Below, one piece after another: positions 1 to 8,337 of a stretch of DNA of 40,396 nucleotides (positions are counted from its first letter, which is position 1; each line of letters opens with the position of its first letter). Location of the stretch: NCBI GenBank assembly GCA_012838505.1, contig DUPD01000076.1, positions 1 through 40,396 of the forward strand. The letters run 5' to 3'. The position numbers and the translations under genes were made by a program. This stretch comes from Bacilli bacterium (GTDB lineage Bacteria; Bacillota; Bacilli; Bacillales; Amphibacillaceae). The notes beneath the pieces were generated by a model. It saw only the letters and a list, made by a program, of their open reading frames with translations. It was not told the origin of the DNA and made no database searches.

Positions 1-72
1 AACTGGTAGTGTGGTAACTCCATTTTACAAGAAAAGGCGATTTTTTTGAATAGTTTTTTAAAAAATAATTAT

Positions 73-129
73 AAAAAGGGCTGTCACCGAAAATCAGTTT
101 TTACTGACTTTCTGGACAGCCCCTTTTTC
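73..129 (+). terminator. Rho-independent terminator upstream of glmU
   Basis: An outer stem (GGGCTGTC at 78-85 with GACAGCCC at 115-122) encloses a second hairpin (TCAGT/ACTGA around 94-107) and is followed by CTTTTTC. It probably ends the gene lying left of the window. Of that gene only a few codons could remain in bases 1-49, too few to identify. Bases 1-314 hold no recognisable gene other than this terminator and the glmU promoter and leader. Confidence 0.75.
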
Positions 130-201
130 TATGGTTAAATCTAAGCTATTTTCCCTATTAGTGTTGAAATTAGAGCTCTTTTAAGATATATTTTTTAATG
201 G

Positions 202-207
202 TATAAT
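202..207 (+). promoter_or_regulatory. Extended -10 sigma-A promoter of glmU
   Basis: TATAAT at 202-207 is preceded by TG one base upstream (TGGTATAAT), an extended -10 element. The matching -35 position (TTTTAA, 179-184) is weak. A second possible pair is TTGAAA (164-169) with TATATT (187-192) at a 17-base spacer. Either would give glmU a leader of about 100 bases. Confidence 0.55.
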
Positions 208-213
208 TTTAAT

Positions 214-268
214 ATCAAATAAATTCACTACAGATTATATTGCGTTCAGTCTGTAGTTCCTATTTGAT
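214..268 (+). promoter_or_regulatory. Structured 5' leader of glmU
   Basis: Two nested inverted repeats lie just downstream of the glmU promoter: ATCAAATA (214-221) pairs with TATTTGAT (261-268), and inside it CTACAGA (228-234) pairs with TCTGTAG (250-256) around a 15-base loop. The structure sits about 45 bases before the start codon. There is no poly-U tract, so it is not an intrinsic terminator; it could affect RNA stability or bind a regulator. Function is inferred only. Confidence 0.45.
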
Positions 269-314
269 GCATATATTTAATGACTGTGGCAAATTATTAG
301 TGGAGGTTTCCGAG

Positions 315-1694
315 ATGACAAATAAGTACGCAATTGTTTTAGCAGCTGGTCAAGGAACTCGAATGAAATCTAAATTATATAAAGTACTTCATCCCGTAAT
401 GGGTTCTCCAATGGTTGAACACGTGATTAACCAGTTAGAGACGCTAGATTTAGATAAAATTATCACAATTGTTGGCCATGGGGCAGAGAAAGTTAAAGAG
501 CAACTTGGCAACCGGACGCTTTATGCTTTTCAAAAAGAGCAGCTAGGTACAGGTCATGCTGTTCAACAAGCGGAAGATTTACTGAAGAATAAAGATGGTC
601 TCACACTAGTTGTGTGTGGAGACACGCCATTACTGAAACAAGAAACGCTATTAAAGCTTTATAATCATCATCAAGAAACAAAGGCAAAAGTTACAGTTTT
701 AACAGCTTCTATCGCAGATCCAACTGGATATGGTCGTGTTATACGAAACCAATCAGGTGATGTAGCAAAAATTGTTGAGCACAAAGATGCATCAGAAGCT
801 GAACAGTTGGTAACAGAAATAAACACGGGTACATATTGTTTTGATAATCAATTTCTCTTTGATGTCTTAGATCAGGTCACGAATAATAATGCACAAGGTG
901 AGTACTATTTGCCAGATGTGATTGAAATTGCTAAGATGGGGAATGGAAAAGTAAGTGCCTATAAAACAGATGATCCAAATGAAACAATAGGTGTCAATGA
1001 TCGCATCGCACTAGCGCATGCTGAAAAATTAATGAAACAACGGGTTAATGAGTACCATATGATTAATGGTGTCACAATTGTTGACCCTGACCAAACTTAT
1101 ATTGCCCCATCAGTTAAGATTGCTAGTGACGTTGTTATTGAACCTGGAACAGTGATTAGAGGTAAAACAGTGATTGCGACTGGTGCAGTGATTGGGCCAA
1201 ATAGTGAAATTGAGGATTGCTTAATTGGTGAGTCGACAATTATTAAACATAGTGTTGTTCACCAAAGTGAAATTGGTGTAAATGTAAATATCGGACCGTT
1301 TGCTCATGTTCGGCCCCAATCTGAGATTCATGATCATGTGAAGGTTGGAAATTTTGTTGAAGTGAAAAAATCACTTATCGAATCAGGAAGTAAAATTTCC
1401 CACTTGAATTATATTGGTGATACTGATGTAGGAAAAGATGTGAATATTGGTTGTGGTACAATCACCGTCAATTATGATGGAAAAGATAAATTTAAAACAA
1501 TTATTAAAGATGGTGCATTTATTGGCTGTAACAGTAATTTAATTGCGCCAGTAACAATTGGTGAAGGTGCTATCGTTGCAGCCGGTTCAACAATTAATAA
1601 AAATGTCCCAGCTGACGCACTATCGATTGCAAGGTCAAAACAGGAAAACAAAGAGAACTATGCAAAAAAAATTAATAAAAAACCAAATAAGTGA
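315..1694 (+). CDS. glmU: Bifunctional UDP-N-acetylglucosamine pyrophosphorylase / glucosamine-1-phosphate N-acetyltransferase
   Basis: GlmU acetylates glucosamine-1-phosphate and then uridylylates it to UDP-GlcNAc, the cytoplasmic precursor of peptidoglycan and teichoic acids. The 459-residue protein has the family's two-domain layout: an N-terminal nucleotidyltransferase fold opening with [12 protein letters not shown] (residues 9-20) and, from about residue 250, a left-handed beta-helix of hexapeptide repeats. The acetyltransferase active-site region [11 protein letters not shown] is present, with the conserved His at residue 363. The start chosen is ATG 315, with TGGAGG eight bases upstream; the frame is open further upstream, but the extra N-terminal residues do not resemble the family. 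prs follows 17 bases after the stop, so the two are probably co-transcribed, as in Bacillus. Confidence 0.97.
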   Translation: MTNKYAIVLAAGQGTRMKSKLYKVLHPVMGSPMVEHVINQLETLDLDKIITIVGHGAEKVKEQLGNRTLYAFQKEQLGTGHAVQQAEDLLKNKDGLTLVVCGDTPLLKQETLLKLYNHHQETKAKVTVLTASIADPTGYGRVIRNQSGDVAKIVEHKDASEAEQLVTEINTGTYCFDNQFLFDVLDQVTNNNAQGEYYLPDVIEIAKMGNGKVSAYKTDDPNETIGVNDRIALAHAEKLMKQRVNEYHMINGVTIVDPDQTYIAPSVKIASDVVIEPGTVIRGKTVIATGAVIGPNSEIEDCLIGESTIIKHSVVHQSEIGVNVNIGPFAHVRPQSEIHDHVKVGNFVEVKKSLIESGSKISHLNYIGDTDVGKDVNIGCGTITVNYDGKDKFKTIIKDGAFIGCNSNLIAPVTIGEGAIVAAGSTINKNVPADALSIARSKQENKENYAKKINKKPNK

Positions 1695-1711
1695 TATGGA
1701 GGTTTGACGAA

Positions 1712-2665
1712 ATGTCAAGGGGATATCAAGATCGAACGTTGAAAGTATTTACGCTAAATTCCAACCCAGACTTAGCATTGGACATTGCAAAACAAATAGG
1801 GGTGCCTTTAGGGGAGTGTTCTGTTTCAACATTTAGTGACGGAGAAATCCAAATTAATATTGAAGAGAGCGTTAGAGGCTGTGATGTCTATGTTGTTCAA
1901 TCAACCAGTGCCCCAGTAAACCGGCATATTATGGAATTATTAATTATGATCGATGCATTGAAGCGAGCATCGGCAGCAACAGTTAATGTTGTGATTCCAT
2001 ATTATGGTTACGCTCGGCAAGATCGAAAAGCAAAACCAAGGGAACCAATCACAGCTAAACTTGTTGCTGATATTCTACAAGTTGCAGGTGCAACGCGTGT
2101 CATTACAATTGACTTGCATGCGCCACAGATTCAAGGGTTCTTTAATATCCCTGTTGATCAGTTAGTTGGTGTTCCGATCCTAGGTGACTATTGGGAGTCG
2201 AAAGATCTAGATGAAGTTGTTATTGTTTCACCAGATCACGGTGGCGTATCACGTGCTCGACAGCTAGCTGAACGTCTTAAGGCACCAATTGCAATCATTG
2301 ATAAAAGGAGACCACGACCGAATGTGGCCGAAGTTATGAACATTGTCGGTGATGTTAAAGGAAAGAAAGCAATTTTAATTGATGATATGATTGATACGGC
2401 AGGAACAATTAGTTTAGCAGCAGATGCATTAATCAAAAATGGAGCTACTGAAGTGTATGCTTGCTGTACACATGCTGTTTTATCTGGACCAGCGATGGAA
2501 CGGATTGGACAATCACCAATTAAAGATTTAGTCGTGACGAATACAATTCCATTACCAGAAGAGAAAATCACTGATAAATTAACAATTTTATCTGTTGCTC
2601 CTTTAATTAGTGAAGCGATTATCAGGGTACATGAACAACTCCCTGTTAGTGTATTGTTTGATTAA
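1712..2665 (+). CDS. prs: Ribose-phosphate pyrophosphokinase (PRPP synthetase)
   Basis: Prs transfers pyrophosphate from ATP to ribose-5-phosphate, making PRPP for purine, pyrimidine, histidine, tryptophan and NAD synthesis. The 317-residue length equals that of the B. subtilis enzyme. The PRPP-binding loop DDMIDTAGT lies at residues 224-232, the flexible loop KRRPRPN is present, and the N-terminal [10 protein letters not shown] segment is typical. The start is ATG 1712, preceded by GGAGG (1698-1702). It follows glmU closely and is probably expressed with it. A hairpin without a strong U tract follows the gene. Confidence 0.97.
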   Translation: MSRGYQDRTLKVFTLNSNPDLALDIAKQIGVPLGECSVSTFSDGEIQINIEESVRGCDVYVVQSTSAPVNRHIMELLIMIDALKRASAATVNVVIPYYGYARQDRKAKPREPITAKLVADILQVAGATRVITIDLHAPQIQGFFNIPVDQLVGVPILGDYWESKDLDEVVIVSPDHGGVSRARQLAERLKAPIAIIDKRRPRPNVAEVMNIVGDVKGKKAILIDDMIDTAGTISLAADALIKNGATEVYACCTHAVLSGPAMERIGQSPIKDLVVTNTIPLPEEKITDKLTILSVAPLISEAIIRVHEQLPVSVLFD

Positions 2666-2732
2666 TTTGCAAAAAAAGTGTTTAATATGTATGACACAAA
2701 GGAATTTAACATGTTGGAAATGTTTATCACCT

Positions 2733-2759
2733 ATCGACAAGATAGCCTAGCTTGTCGAT
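2733..2759 (+). other. Perfect 9-bp inverted repeat between prs and ctc
   Basis: ATCGACAAG (2733-2741) pairs perfectly with CTTGTCGAT (2751-2759) around a 9-base loop. No run of T follows directly, so it is not a standard intrinsic terminator on either strand. It may stabilise the prs 3' end or act as an operator or processing site before ctc. Confidence 0.4.
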
Positions 2760-2841
2760 GGAAGCATAAATTTTCGCGTTTGTTATGAGATATGATGATT
2801 GCGAATCAATATAAATGAAAAAATTTGGAGGATGAATAATT

Positions 2842-3480
2842 ATGGCAGTAAAATTAAGAGCAGAACGTAGGGATGATTTAACAAAATCACATACGAATCA
2901 ATTAAGAAAAAAGGGTTTCATTCCATCAGTTGTTTATGGTAATGACAAAGAAGCAATCACAGTTGCGGTTGAAAATATCGAGTTATTAAAGACACTTCGT
3001 GATGAAGGGCGTAATGCTGTTATCACTCTTGATATTGAGCAAGGTGAATCAGTAGAAGTTATGCTTCATGAGTATCAAATGGATCCGCTTCGTGATGAAG
3101 TCATTCACGCAGACTTCTATGTAGTTGACATGTCACAGGAGATGGACGTTACTGTTACAATTCAATTAGAAGGAGAACCAGCGGGCGTAAGAGATGGTGG
3201 TATTTTACAACAACCACTTTACGAATTACAAGTTAGAGCAACACCTGCTAATATTCCTGATCAGATTACAATTAATGTTGCTGATTTAGCGATCGGTGAT
3301 GCAATTTCAGTTTCTGACCTTGATAAGGCAGAAGGTTATGAAGTGACTGAAGATCCAGATACAACAATTGTTACAATTACGGCGCCACAAGCAGAGGAAG
3401 AGCTTGAGTCTTCAGCAGATGATGAGATTGTAGAACCTGAACTTGTTGACCAAAAAGGTGATACAGAGGAAACTGAATAA
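2842..3480 (+). CDS. ctc: 50S ribosomal protein L25 / general stress protein Ctc
   Basis: Members of the L25/TL5/Ctc family bind 5S rRNA in the large ribosomal subunit; in B. subtilis ctc is also a general stress gene. The 212-residue protein has the long form's two domains: an N-terminal L25 domain (about residues 3-90, with KSHTNQLRKKGFIPSVVYG) and a C-terminal TL5 beta domain (about 95-185), then a very acidic tail rich in Glu and Asp. GGAGG lies ten bases before ATG 2842. I did not find a convincing sigma-B promoter in the 176 bases before the gene, so stress control cannot be claimed here. Confidence 0.95.
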   Translation: MAVKLRAERRDDLTKSHTNQLRKKGFIPSVVYGNDKEAITVAVENIELLKTLRDEGRNAVITLDIEQGESVEVMLHEYQMDPLRDEVIHADFYVVDMSQEMDVTVTIQLEGEPAGVRDGGILQQPLYELQVRATPANIPDQITINVADLAIGDAISVSDLDKAEGYEVTEDPDTTIVTITAPQAEEELESSADDEIVEPELVDQKGDTEETE

Positions 3481-3499
3481 GTAATAATTAATGCTAAAG

Positions 3500-3532
3500 A
3501 ATAGGCTAACGGGTTTCCGTTAGCCTATTTAA
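3500..3532 (+). terminator. Terminator after ctc
   Basis: A 13-bp stem, AATAGGCTAACGG (3500-3512) with CCGTTAGCCTATT (3517-3529) around a GTTT loop, lies 19 bases after the ctc stop codon. The T tract is short (TTTAAATAG), so termination may be partial. Confidence 0.7.
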
Positions 3533-3611
3533 ATAGTATCACTTTATTTTTACTTGAAAAGCAAGTACAATATGATTCATATATATGCTGCTTAGAAAGA
3601 TGTGAAAAAGG

Positions 3612-4169
3612 ATGAAATGTATTGTTGGATTAGGTAATCCAGGTCGGAAGTATCAAAAAACACGTCATAATATTGGTTTTATGGTAATAGAAGAGTTGCT
3701 TCAACGCAATGGTTGGAAGTTAGATAAGAAAAAATTTAATGGGCATTACAGCATGGAGTTTGTTAATCAGGAAAAAATTATTTTACTTCAACCTCAAACA
3801 TATATGAATTTATCTGGTGATTCTGTCCAACCAATGATGGACTTTTACCAAATTGAACCGGAAAATTTATTGGTGATCTATGATGATCTTGATCTGCCGA
3901 CAGGTAAAATTAGATTGAGACAAACAGGCGGGCATGGCGGACATAATGGGATGCGTTCGATTATTCAATCGCTTGGCACGAAAAAATTTAATCGGATTCG
4001 AATTGGTATCGATCGTCCACAACCAGGTATGCAAGTAGTTGACTATGTTTTAAGTCATTTTTCTAAATCGGATGATCCACTTGTTGAGGAGAGTATTCAA
4101 CGCTCAGCAGACGCCTGTGAAGCTTGGCTAGATAAACCCTTCCAAGATGTTATGAACGCATATAACTAA
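3612..4169 (+). CDS. pth: Peptidyl-tRNA hydrolase
   Basis: Pth cleaves peptidyl-tRNA that drops off ribosomes and so recycles tRNA; it is essential in most bacteria. The 185-residue protein has the family signature GLGNPGRKYQKTRHNIGF with catalytic His19 and Asn9, the YDDLDLP segment with Asp91, and GGHGGHNGMRS. The start is ATG 3612: an in-frame stop (TGA, 3603-3605) excludes anything further upstream. The ribosome-binding site is unusual: AAAAAGG abuts the start codon directly and the next purine-rich stretch, AGAAAG, is 12 bases away, so initiation may be weak. It precedes fin and mfd as in Bacillus. Confidence 0.96.
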   Translation: MKCIVGLGNPGRKYQKTRHNIGFMVIEELLQRNGWKLDKKKFNGHYSMEFVNQEKIILLQPQTYMNLSGDSVQPMMDFYQIEPENLLVIYDDLDLPTGKIRLRQTGGHGGHNGMRSIIQSLGTKKFNRIRIGIDRPQPGMQVVDYVLSHFSKSDDPLVEESIQRSADACEAWLDKPFQDVMNAYN

Positions 4170-4237
4170 CCAAATCAACATAGATTAATAAAGAGATTTA
4201 TACAAATCAATCTTGTATTATGAGTTTTATTTACACG

Positions 4238-4243
4238 TATAAT
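4238..4243 (+). promoter_or_regulatory. Candidate promoter -10 element for fin
   Basis: TATAAT at 4238-4243 lies 52 bases before the fin start. A -35 match for sigma-A is weak. The surrounding GTATT-N15-ACGTATAAT partly resembles the sigma-F consensus (fin is in the sigma-F regulon in B. subtilis) but lacks the GG of its -10. If used, transcription would begin near 4250, inside the left arm of the hairpin described next. Confidence 0.35.
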
Positions 4244-4290
4244 GACCTCCTGTTAGGTAATACTAGTTACTGTTAATAGAGGAGGTCGTT
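4241..4290 (+). promoter_or_regulatory. Stem-loop that sequesters the fin ribosome-binding site
   Basis: AATGACCTCCT (4241-4251) pairs with AGGAGGTCGTT (4280-4290) over 11 positions with one G-U pair. The right arm contains the whole GGAGG Shine-Dalgarno sequence of fin, so the left arm is a perfect anti-SD. A small inner hairpin (GTAA/TTAC, 4257-4270) closes the loop. Read-through RNA from pth would have a masked fin start, whereas RNA begun at the -10 element at 4238 would lack most of the left arm. The pairing is seen in the sequence; the switch is an inference. Confidence 0.55.
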
Positions 4291-4294
4291 AGTT

Positions 4295-4525
4295 GTGTTG
4301 ATTCATTATCGTTGTAAACATTGTCAGACTACGATCGCTGATTTAAAGCACGATCATTTGAACTTAGACAAATTGGGATTCAATCAATTAACTGATCAGC
4401 AAAAAAATCAAATGATTAAATACTATCATGCAAATGAAGCGGATGTATTTGTTATTTGCGAAAGTTGTGAGTCAGCATTGTACCATTATCCGATTTATCG
4501 AGAATTGGACTACTTTATTCATTAA
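4295..4525 (+). CDS. fin: Anti-sigma-F factor Fin (YabK family)
   Basis: Fin is a small zinc-binding protein of the forespore that in B. subtilis binds core RNA polymerase-associated sigma-F and helps the change from sigma-F to sigma-G. The 76-residue protein matches the family length and has two Cys pairs, C7-x2-C10 and C55-x2-C58, suitable for a zinc site, plus the conserved LGFNQLT segment. The start is GTG 4295, five bases after the purine-rich GGAGG arm ends; TTG 4298 is an in-frame alternative. It lies between pth and mfd as in Bacillus, and its ribosome-binding site is buried in a strong hairpin. Confidence 0.9.
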   Translation: MLIHYRCKHCQTTIADLKHDHLNLDKLGFNQLTDQQKNQMIKYYHANEADVFVICESCESALYHYPIYRELDYFIH

Positions 4526-4548
4526 AAAATGAGTAGAAAAGTAAGAAA

Positions 4549-4578
4549 GCTTTGGTTATGAGTAGCCAAAGCGTTTTT
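4549..4578 (+). terminator. Terminator between fin and mfd
   Basis: GCTTTGG (4549-4555) pairs with CCAAAGC (4566-4572), followed by GTTTTT. It lies 23 bases after the fin stop and only about 45 bases before the mfd start, so it probably ends fin transcription while limiting read-through into mfd. Confidence 0.7.
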
Positions 4579-4580
4579 GC

Positions 4581-4602
4581 ACGTACACAAAAAATTGTAC
4601 GT
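4581..4602 (+). other. Hairpin in the mfd leader
   Basis: ACGTACA (4581-4587) and TGTACGT (4596-4602) form a perfect 7-bp stem with an A-rich loop, placed between the fin terminator and the mfd ribosome-binding site. No U tract follows. It could protect the 5' end of mfd RNA or be a protein-binding dyad. Confidence 0.35.
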
Positions 4603-4620
4603 CACATTAGGGGGATAAAA

Positions 4621-7600
4621 ATGAGAGGGCTTGATCAATACTTAGCAAAGCATGAAGATATCGATTCGATTATCTCTGGAATCGAGGCAAATTTAGATGA
4701 ACAATTAATTACTGGGCTATCTGGTTCAGCGAGAAGTGTTTGGATTGCAGCGATCCAACAAAAAGTAAACAGACGAACGCTAGTTGTTAGCAATCAACTC
4801 ACACAAGCACAACAATTATATGATGATTTAACTGAAGTCATTGAATCCGACCGCGTCCATCTTTATCCAGTCAATGAATTATTGATCGCCGAAATGGCGA
4901 TTGCGAGTCCTGAACTTAAAAGTCAGCGGATTAATGCACTAATCTCTTGGCTCACACATGATGATCATATCTTAATTGTCCCTGTAGCTGCATTAAAACG
5001 AATTTTACCACCAATCGACTACTGGAAACGCTTCCAGCTTGATTACAAACTTGGAGAAGTTATTGATATCGAAAATGACTTAAAGATGATGGTTAAGATG
5101 GGCTACGAACGTGTAGATATGGTTACAAATCCAGCTGAATTTAGTATGCGTGGAGGAATTATTGATATTTATCCAATCACAGAATCGAACCCGATTCGAA
5201 TTGAATTGTTTGATGACGAGGTTGATTCAATTCGTTATTTTGATTTAGTGACACAACGCTCGTTAGAAAAAATTAATCAAATGACCATTAAGCCAACGAG
5301 TGAATTATTATTAGAAGAAGAGGATATTAGCCGGACGGCTGATCGACTAGAAGTTGGACTATCAAGTGCATTGAGTCAAATGCAAGATGCAAAAGCTAAA
5401 ACACTTTTGCACCAAAATATTACAGGAGAGATTGAATTACTGCGTTCGAATGAAATCTTCCAAGATCTATACAAGTACAATCGTTATTTTTATGAGAAAC
5501 CAGCTAGTTTACTAGACTATCTAGGTGATGACGGATTGGTTATCTTAGATGAGATTGGTCGAATTCAGGAAACGGCTGAACAACTTGATCAGGAAGAAGT
5601 CGAGTTAATTGAAGTATTACTCGCAGATCAGCGGATTGTTAGAGACTTGACCTTGTCAAATGACTGGCTTACGATTTGGGACCAGATGAATCAGAGAAAA
5701 ATTTATTTATCTGTCTTTCTAAGACACGTCGCAAATACAGCACCTAAAAATATTGTTAATCTATCGAGTCGACCGATGCAACAATTTCATGGTCAGATGA
5801 ATCTTTTAAAAGGAGAAATTACTCGTTGGAGTAAAGCAAATTATTCAGTCATTTTCCTAGCTGAAACAAACGAACGAGCGGAGAAGGTTCAATCGATTCT
5901 AACAGATTACCAAATTGAGGTCGGTTTAGCTGATCAAACAACAACATTGCCAGTTAAACAACCTGTTATTATGGTGGGCAATTTATCAACGGGATTTGAA
6001 TTGCCGATCCAAAAACTCGCTGTTGTAACGGATCAAGAGCTGTTTAAAACAAAAACAAAAAAACGCCAACAAAAGCGTCAAAACCTATCAAATGCTGAAC
6101 GAATGAAAAGTTATACAGAATTAAAAGAAGGTGACTACGTTGTTCATGTCAATCATGGCGTCGGTCGCTTTGTTGGCATTGAAACACTATCAGTTCAAGA
6201 TGTCCAAAAAGACTTCATGCTGATTAAGTATCGAGGCGATGACCGCTTATTTGTCCCAATTGATCAAATTGACCTCGTTCAAAAATATGTTGGGTCGGAA
6301 GCGAAAGAGCCTAAGCTCTACAAACTTGGTGGAACAGAGTGGAAAAAAGTTAAGAGTAGGGTCCAATCTAAAGTCGAAGACATCGCTGATGATTTGATTA
6401 AATTATATGCAGAACGTGAAGCGACAAAAGGTTATGCTTTTAGCGAAGATAATGTGATTCAACGTGAATTTGAAGACGCCTTTCCATATGAAGAAACAGA
6501 TGACCAGTTACGGAGTATCGAGGAGATTAAACAAGATATGCAAAAGGCAAGACCAATGGATCGTTTACTATGTGGCGATGTTGGCTATGGGAAAACTGAA
6601 GTAGCCATTCGATCAGCTTTTAAAGCGGTCATGGAAGGTAAACAAGTTGCCTTTCTTGTTCCAACAACGATTCTCGCGCAACAACATTTTGAAACGATTA
6701 TTGAGCGATTTCATGATTACCCAATTGAAGTTCGACTATTAAGTCGATTTCGAACACAAAAAGAACAAAAGGAAACGATCAAAGGACTTAAAGATGGGAT
6801 TGTAGACTTGGTCATCGGTACGCATCGCTTGTTATCAAAAGACGTTATTTATAAAGATCTAGGTTTACTTGTTGTTGATGAAGAACAGCGCTTTGGTGTG
6901 AAGCATAAGGAGAGAATTAAACAAATTAAAACAAATGTTGATGTCCTAACATTGACAGCTACTCCTATTCCTAGAACACTGCACATGTCGATGCTTGGTG
7001 TACGAGATCTATCGGTAATTGAAACCCCACCAGCCAATCGCTTTCCAATTCAAACATATGTGCTTGAATATAACCCAATCTTTTTAAGGGAAGCAATTGA
7101 AAGAGAGATCGGCCGTGGCGGACAAGTTTTCTTTTTATATAATCGTGTTGAAAATATTGATCAAAAGGCACAGGAAATTGCGGATCTTGTGGAGGGTGCA
7201 AGAGTTGCTGTTGCTCATGGGCAGATGAATGAAACTGAGTTAGAAAATATTATGATTGCTTTTTTAGCTGGAGAATATGATGTCCTCGTTAGCACAACAA
7301 TTATTGAAACAGGTGTAGATATCCCGAATGTGAATACGCTAATTGTTGATCGAGCAGATCGGATGGGCTTGAGCCAGCTTTACCAATTGCGTGGACGGGT
7401 TGGTCGAAGCAATCGAGTTGCCTATGCGTATTTTACCTATCAAAAAGATAAAGTTTTATCAGAAGTGGCTGAGAAGCGCTTACAAGCAATTAAAGAATTT
7501 ACTGAACTTGGATCAGGGTTTAAGATCGCGATGCGAGACTTATCCATTCGAGGAGCAGGTAATATTTTAGGTGCAGAACAACATGGATTTATTGAATCGG

Positions 7601-8145
7601 TTGGTTTCGATTTATATTCTGAAATGTTAAAGGAATCGATCGAGCGCAGAAAGTTAAATCATCATCAAGTTGAAGCTCCTGTAGAGCCTGAATTAAATTT
7701 AGCAATTGAAGCCTATATTCCAGACGACTATATATTAGATAGTAAGCAAAAAATTATGATGTATAAAAAGCTTCAAGCAGTTGATAGTCATGATGGCATT
7801 GCCGATATTATTGATGAACTGGTGGATCGATTTGGAGATTATCCAAAAGAAGTTGAGCATTTATTAACCGTCTGTCAAATCCGAGTTGACGCTAAAAACT
7901 ATCGAGTTGAGACAATTAAAGAAGTGAAAAACAAGCTGACGATTATACTCGACGAAAAAATGAGTCAGGAAATAGATGGTGAAAAATTATTTAATTATGC
8001 CGTTGATTTTGGGCGGATGATTTTACTAGGGACAGAGCAGAATAAATTAAAAATCACCTTTACATTTCAAAAAAATATTTTTCCTGAGCGGTATCAATAT
8101 ATTCGTTCATTTTTAACTGCTTTGGAAAAATTAAAGCGGGATTAA
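4621..8145 (+). CDS. mfd: Transcription-repair coupling factor Mfd
   Basis: Mfd is a DNA translocase that removes RNA polymerase stalled at lesions and recruits UvrA. The 1174-residue protein has the usual order: a UvrB-like N-terminal region (FSMRGGIIDIYP), a CarD-like RNA polymerase interaction domain starting near residue 500 (EGDYVVHVNHGVGRF), a RecG-like helicase core with Walker A GDVGYGKT (652-659) and the DEEQ box (753-756), then TRG and C-terminal domains. The start is ATG 4621, with AGGGGGA just upstream (4609-4615); the same frame is open for 23 more codons to 4552, but these overlap the fin terminator. The length is close to the B. subtilis protein. Confidence 0.97.
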   Translation: MRGLDQYLAKHEDIDSIISGIEANLDEQLITGLSGSARSVWIAAIQQKVNRRTLVVSNQLTQAQQLYDDLTEVIESDRVHLYPVNELLIAEMAIASPELKSQRINALISWLTHDDHILIVPVAALKRILPPIDYWKRFQLDYKLGEVIDIENDLKMMVKMGYERVDMVTNPAEFSMRGGIIDIYPITESNPIRIELFDDEVDSIRYFDLVTQRSLEKINQMTIKPTSELLLEEEDISRTADRLEVGLSSALSQMQDAKAKTLLHQNITGEIELLRSNEIFQDLYKYNRYFYEKPASLLDYLGDDGLVILDEIGRIQETAEQLDQEEVELIEVLLADQRIVRDLTLSNDWLTIWDQMNQRKIYLSVFLRHVANTAPKNIVNLSSRPMQQFHGQMNLLKGEITRWSKANYSVIFLAETNERAEKVQSILTDYQIEVGLADQTTTLPVKQPVIMVGNLSTGFELPIQKLAVVTDQELFKTKTKKRQQKRQNLSNAERMKSYTELKEGDYVVHVNHGVGRFVGIETLSVQDVQKDFMLIKYRGDDRLFVPIDQIDLVQKYVGSEAKEPKLYKLGGTEWKKVKSRVQSKVEDIADDLIKLYAEREATKGYAFSEDNVIQREFEDAFPYEETDDQLRSIEEIKQDMQKARPMDRLLCGDVGYGKTEVAIRSAFKAVMEGKQVAFLVPTTILAQQHFETIIERFHDYPIEVRLLSRFRTQKEQKETIKGLKDGIVDLVIGTHRLLSKDVIYKDLGLLVVDEEQRFGVKHKERIKQIKTNVDVLTLTATPIPRTLHMSMLGVRDLSVIETPPANRFPIQTYVLEYNPIFLREAIEREIGRGGQVFFLYNRVENIDQKAQEIADLVEGARVAVAHGQMNETELENIMIAFLAGEYDVLVSTTIIETGVDIPNVNTLIVDRADRMGLSQLYQLRGRVGRSNRVAYAYFTYQKDKVLSEVAEKRLQAIKEFTELGSGFKIAMRDLSIRGAGNILGAEQHGFIESVGFDLYSEMLKESIERRKLNHHQVEAPVEPELNLAIEAYIPDDYILDSKQKIMMYKKLQAVDSHDGIADIIDELVDRFGDYPKEVEHLLTVCQIRVDAKNYRVETIKEVKNKLTIILDEKMSQEIDGEKLFNYAVDFGRMILLGTEQNKLKITFTFQKNIFPERYQYIRSFLTALEKLKRD

Positions 8146-8176
8146 TGTATAGTTCCTCTTTTGGTTATCCATACTA
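8146..8176 (+). promoter_or_regulatory. Candidate sigma-G promoter of spoVT
   Basis: TGTATA (8146-8151), an 18-base spacer and CATACTA (8170-8176) match the Bacillus forespore sigma-G pattern GHATR-N18-CATNNTA. It begins two bases after the mfd stop and lies about 160 bases before spoVT, which is sigma-G controlled in B. subtilis. Assigned by pattern and context. Confidence 0.6.
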
Positions 8177-8337
8177 AATGTACGCTGAAATGTTTATCCA
8201 ATAAAATAATGGGAATATAAATGTATGGTGTTTTTTATTGAAGAATGAATAGCCCATTATGACAGCAGGTTGCGTTTTTCCAATCGCTTTGTCAGGTGAT
8301 ACTGAACTAAATTTGTTAAAGAAGAGAGGTCAAACAT

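Noticed and set aside
1..49. Possible last 15 codons of an upstream gene (frame 2, ending in TGA at 47-49)
   Set aside because: All three frames close within the first 49 bases and the short tail resembles no family I recognise; it cannot be called as a gene.
240..314. Longer glmU reading from upstream in-frame codons
   Set aside because: The extra residues do not match GlmU, overlap the leader hairpin, and the good Shine-Dalgarno sequence fits ATG 315.
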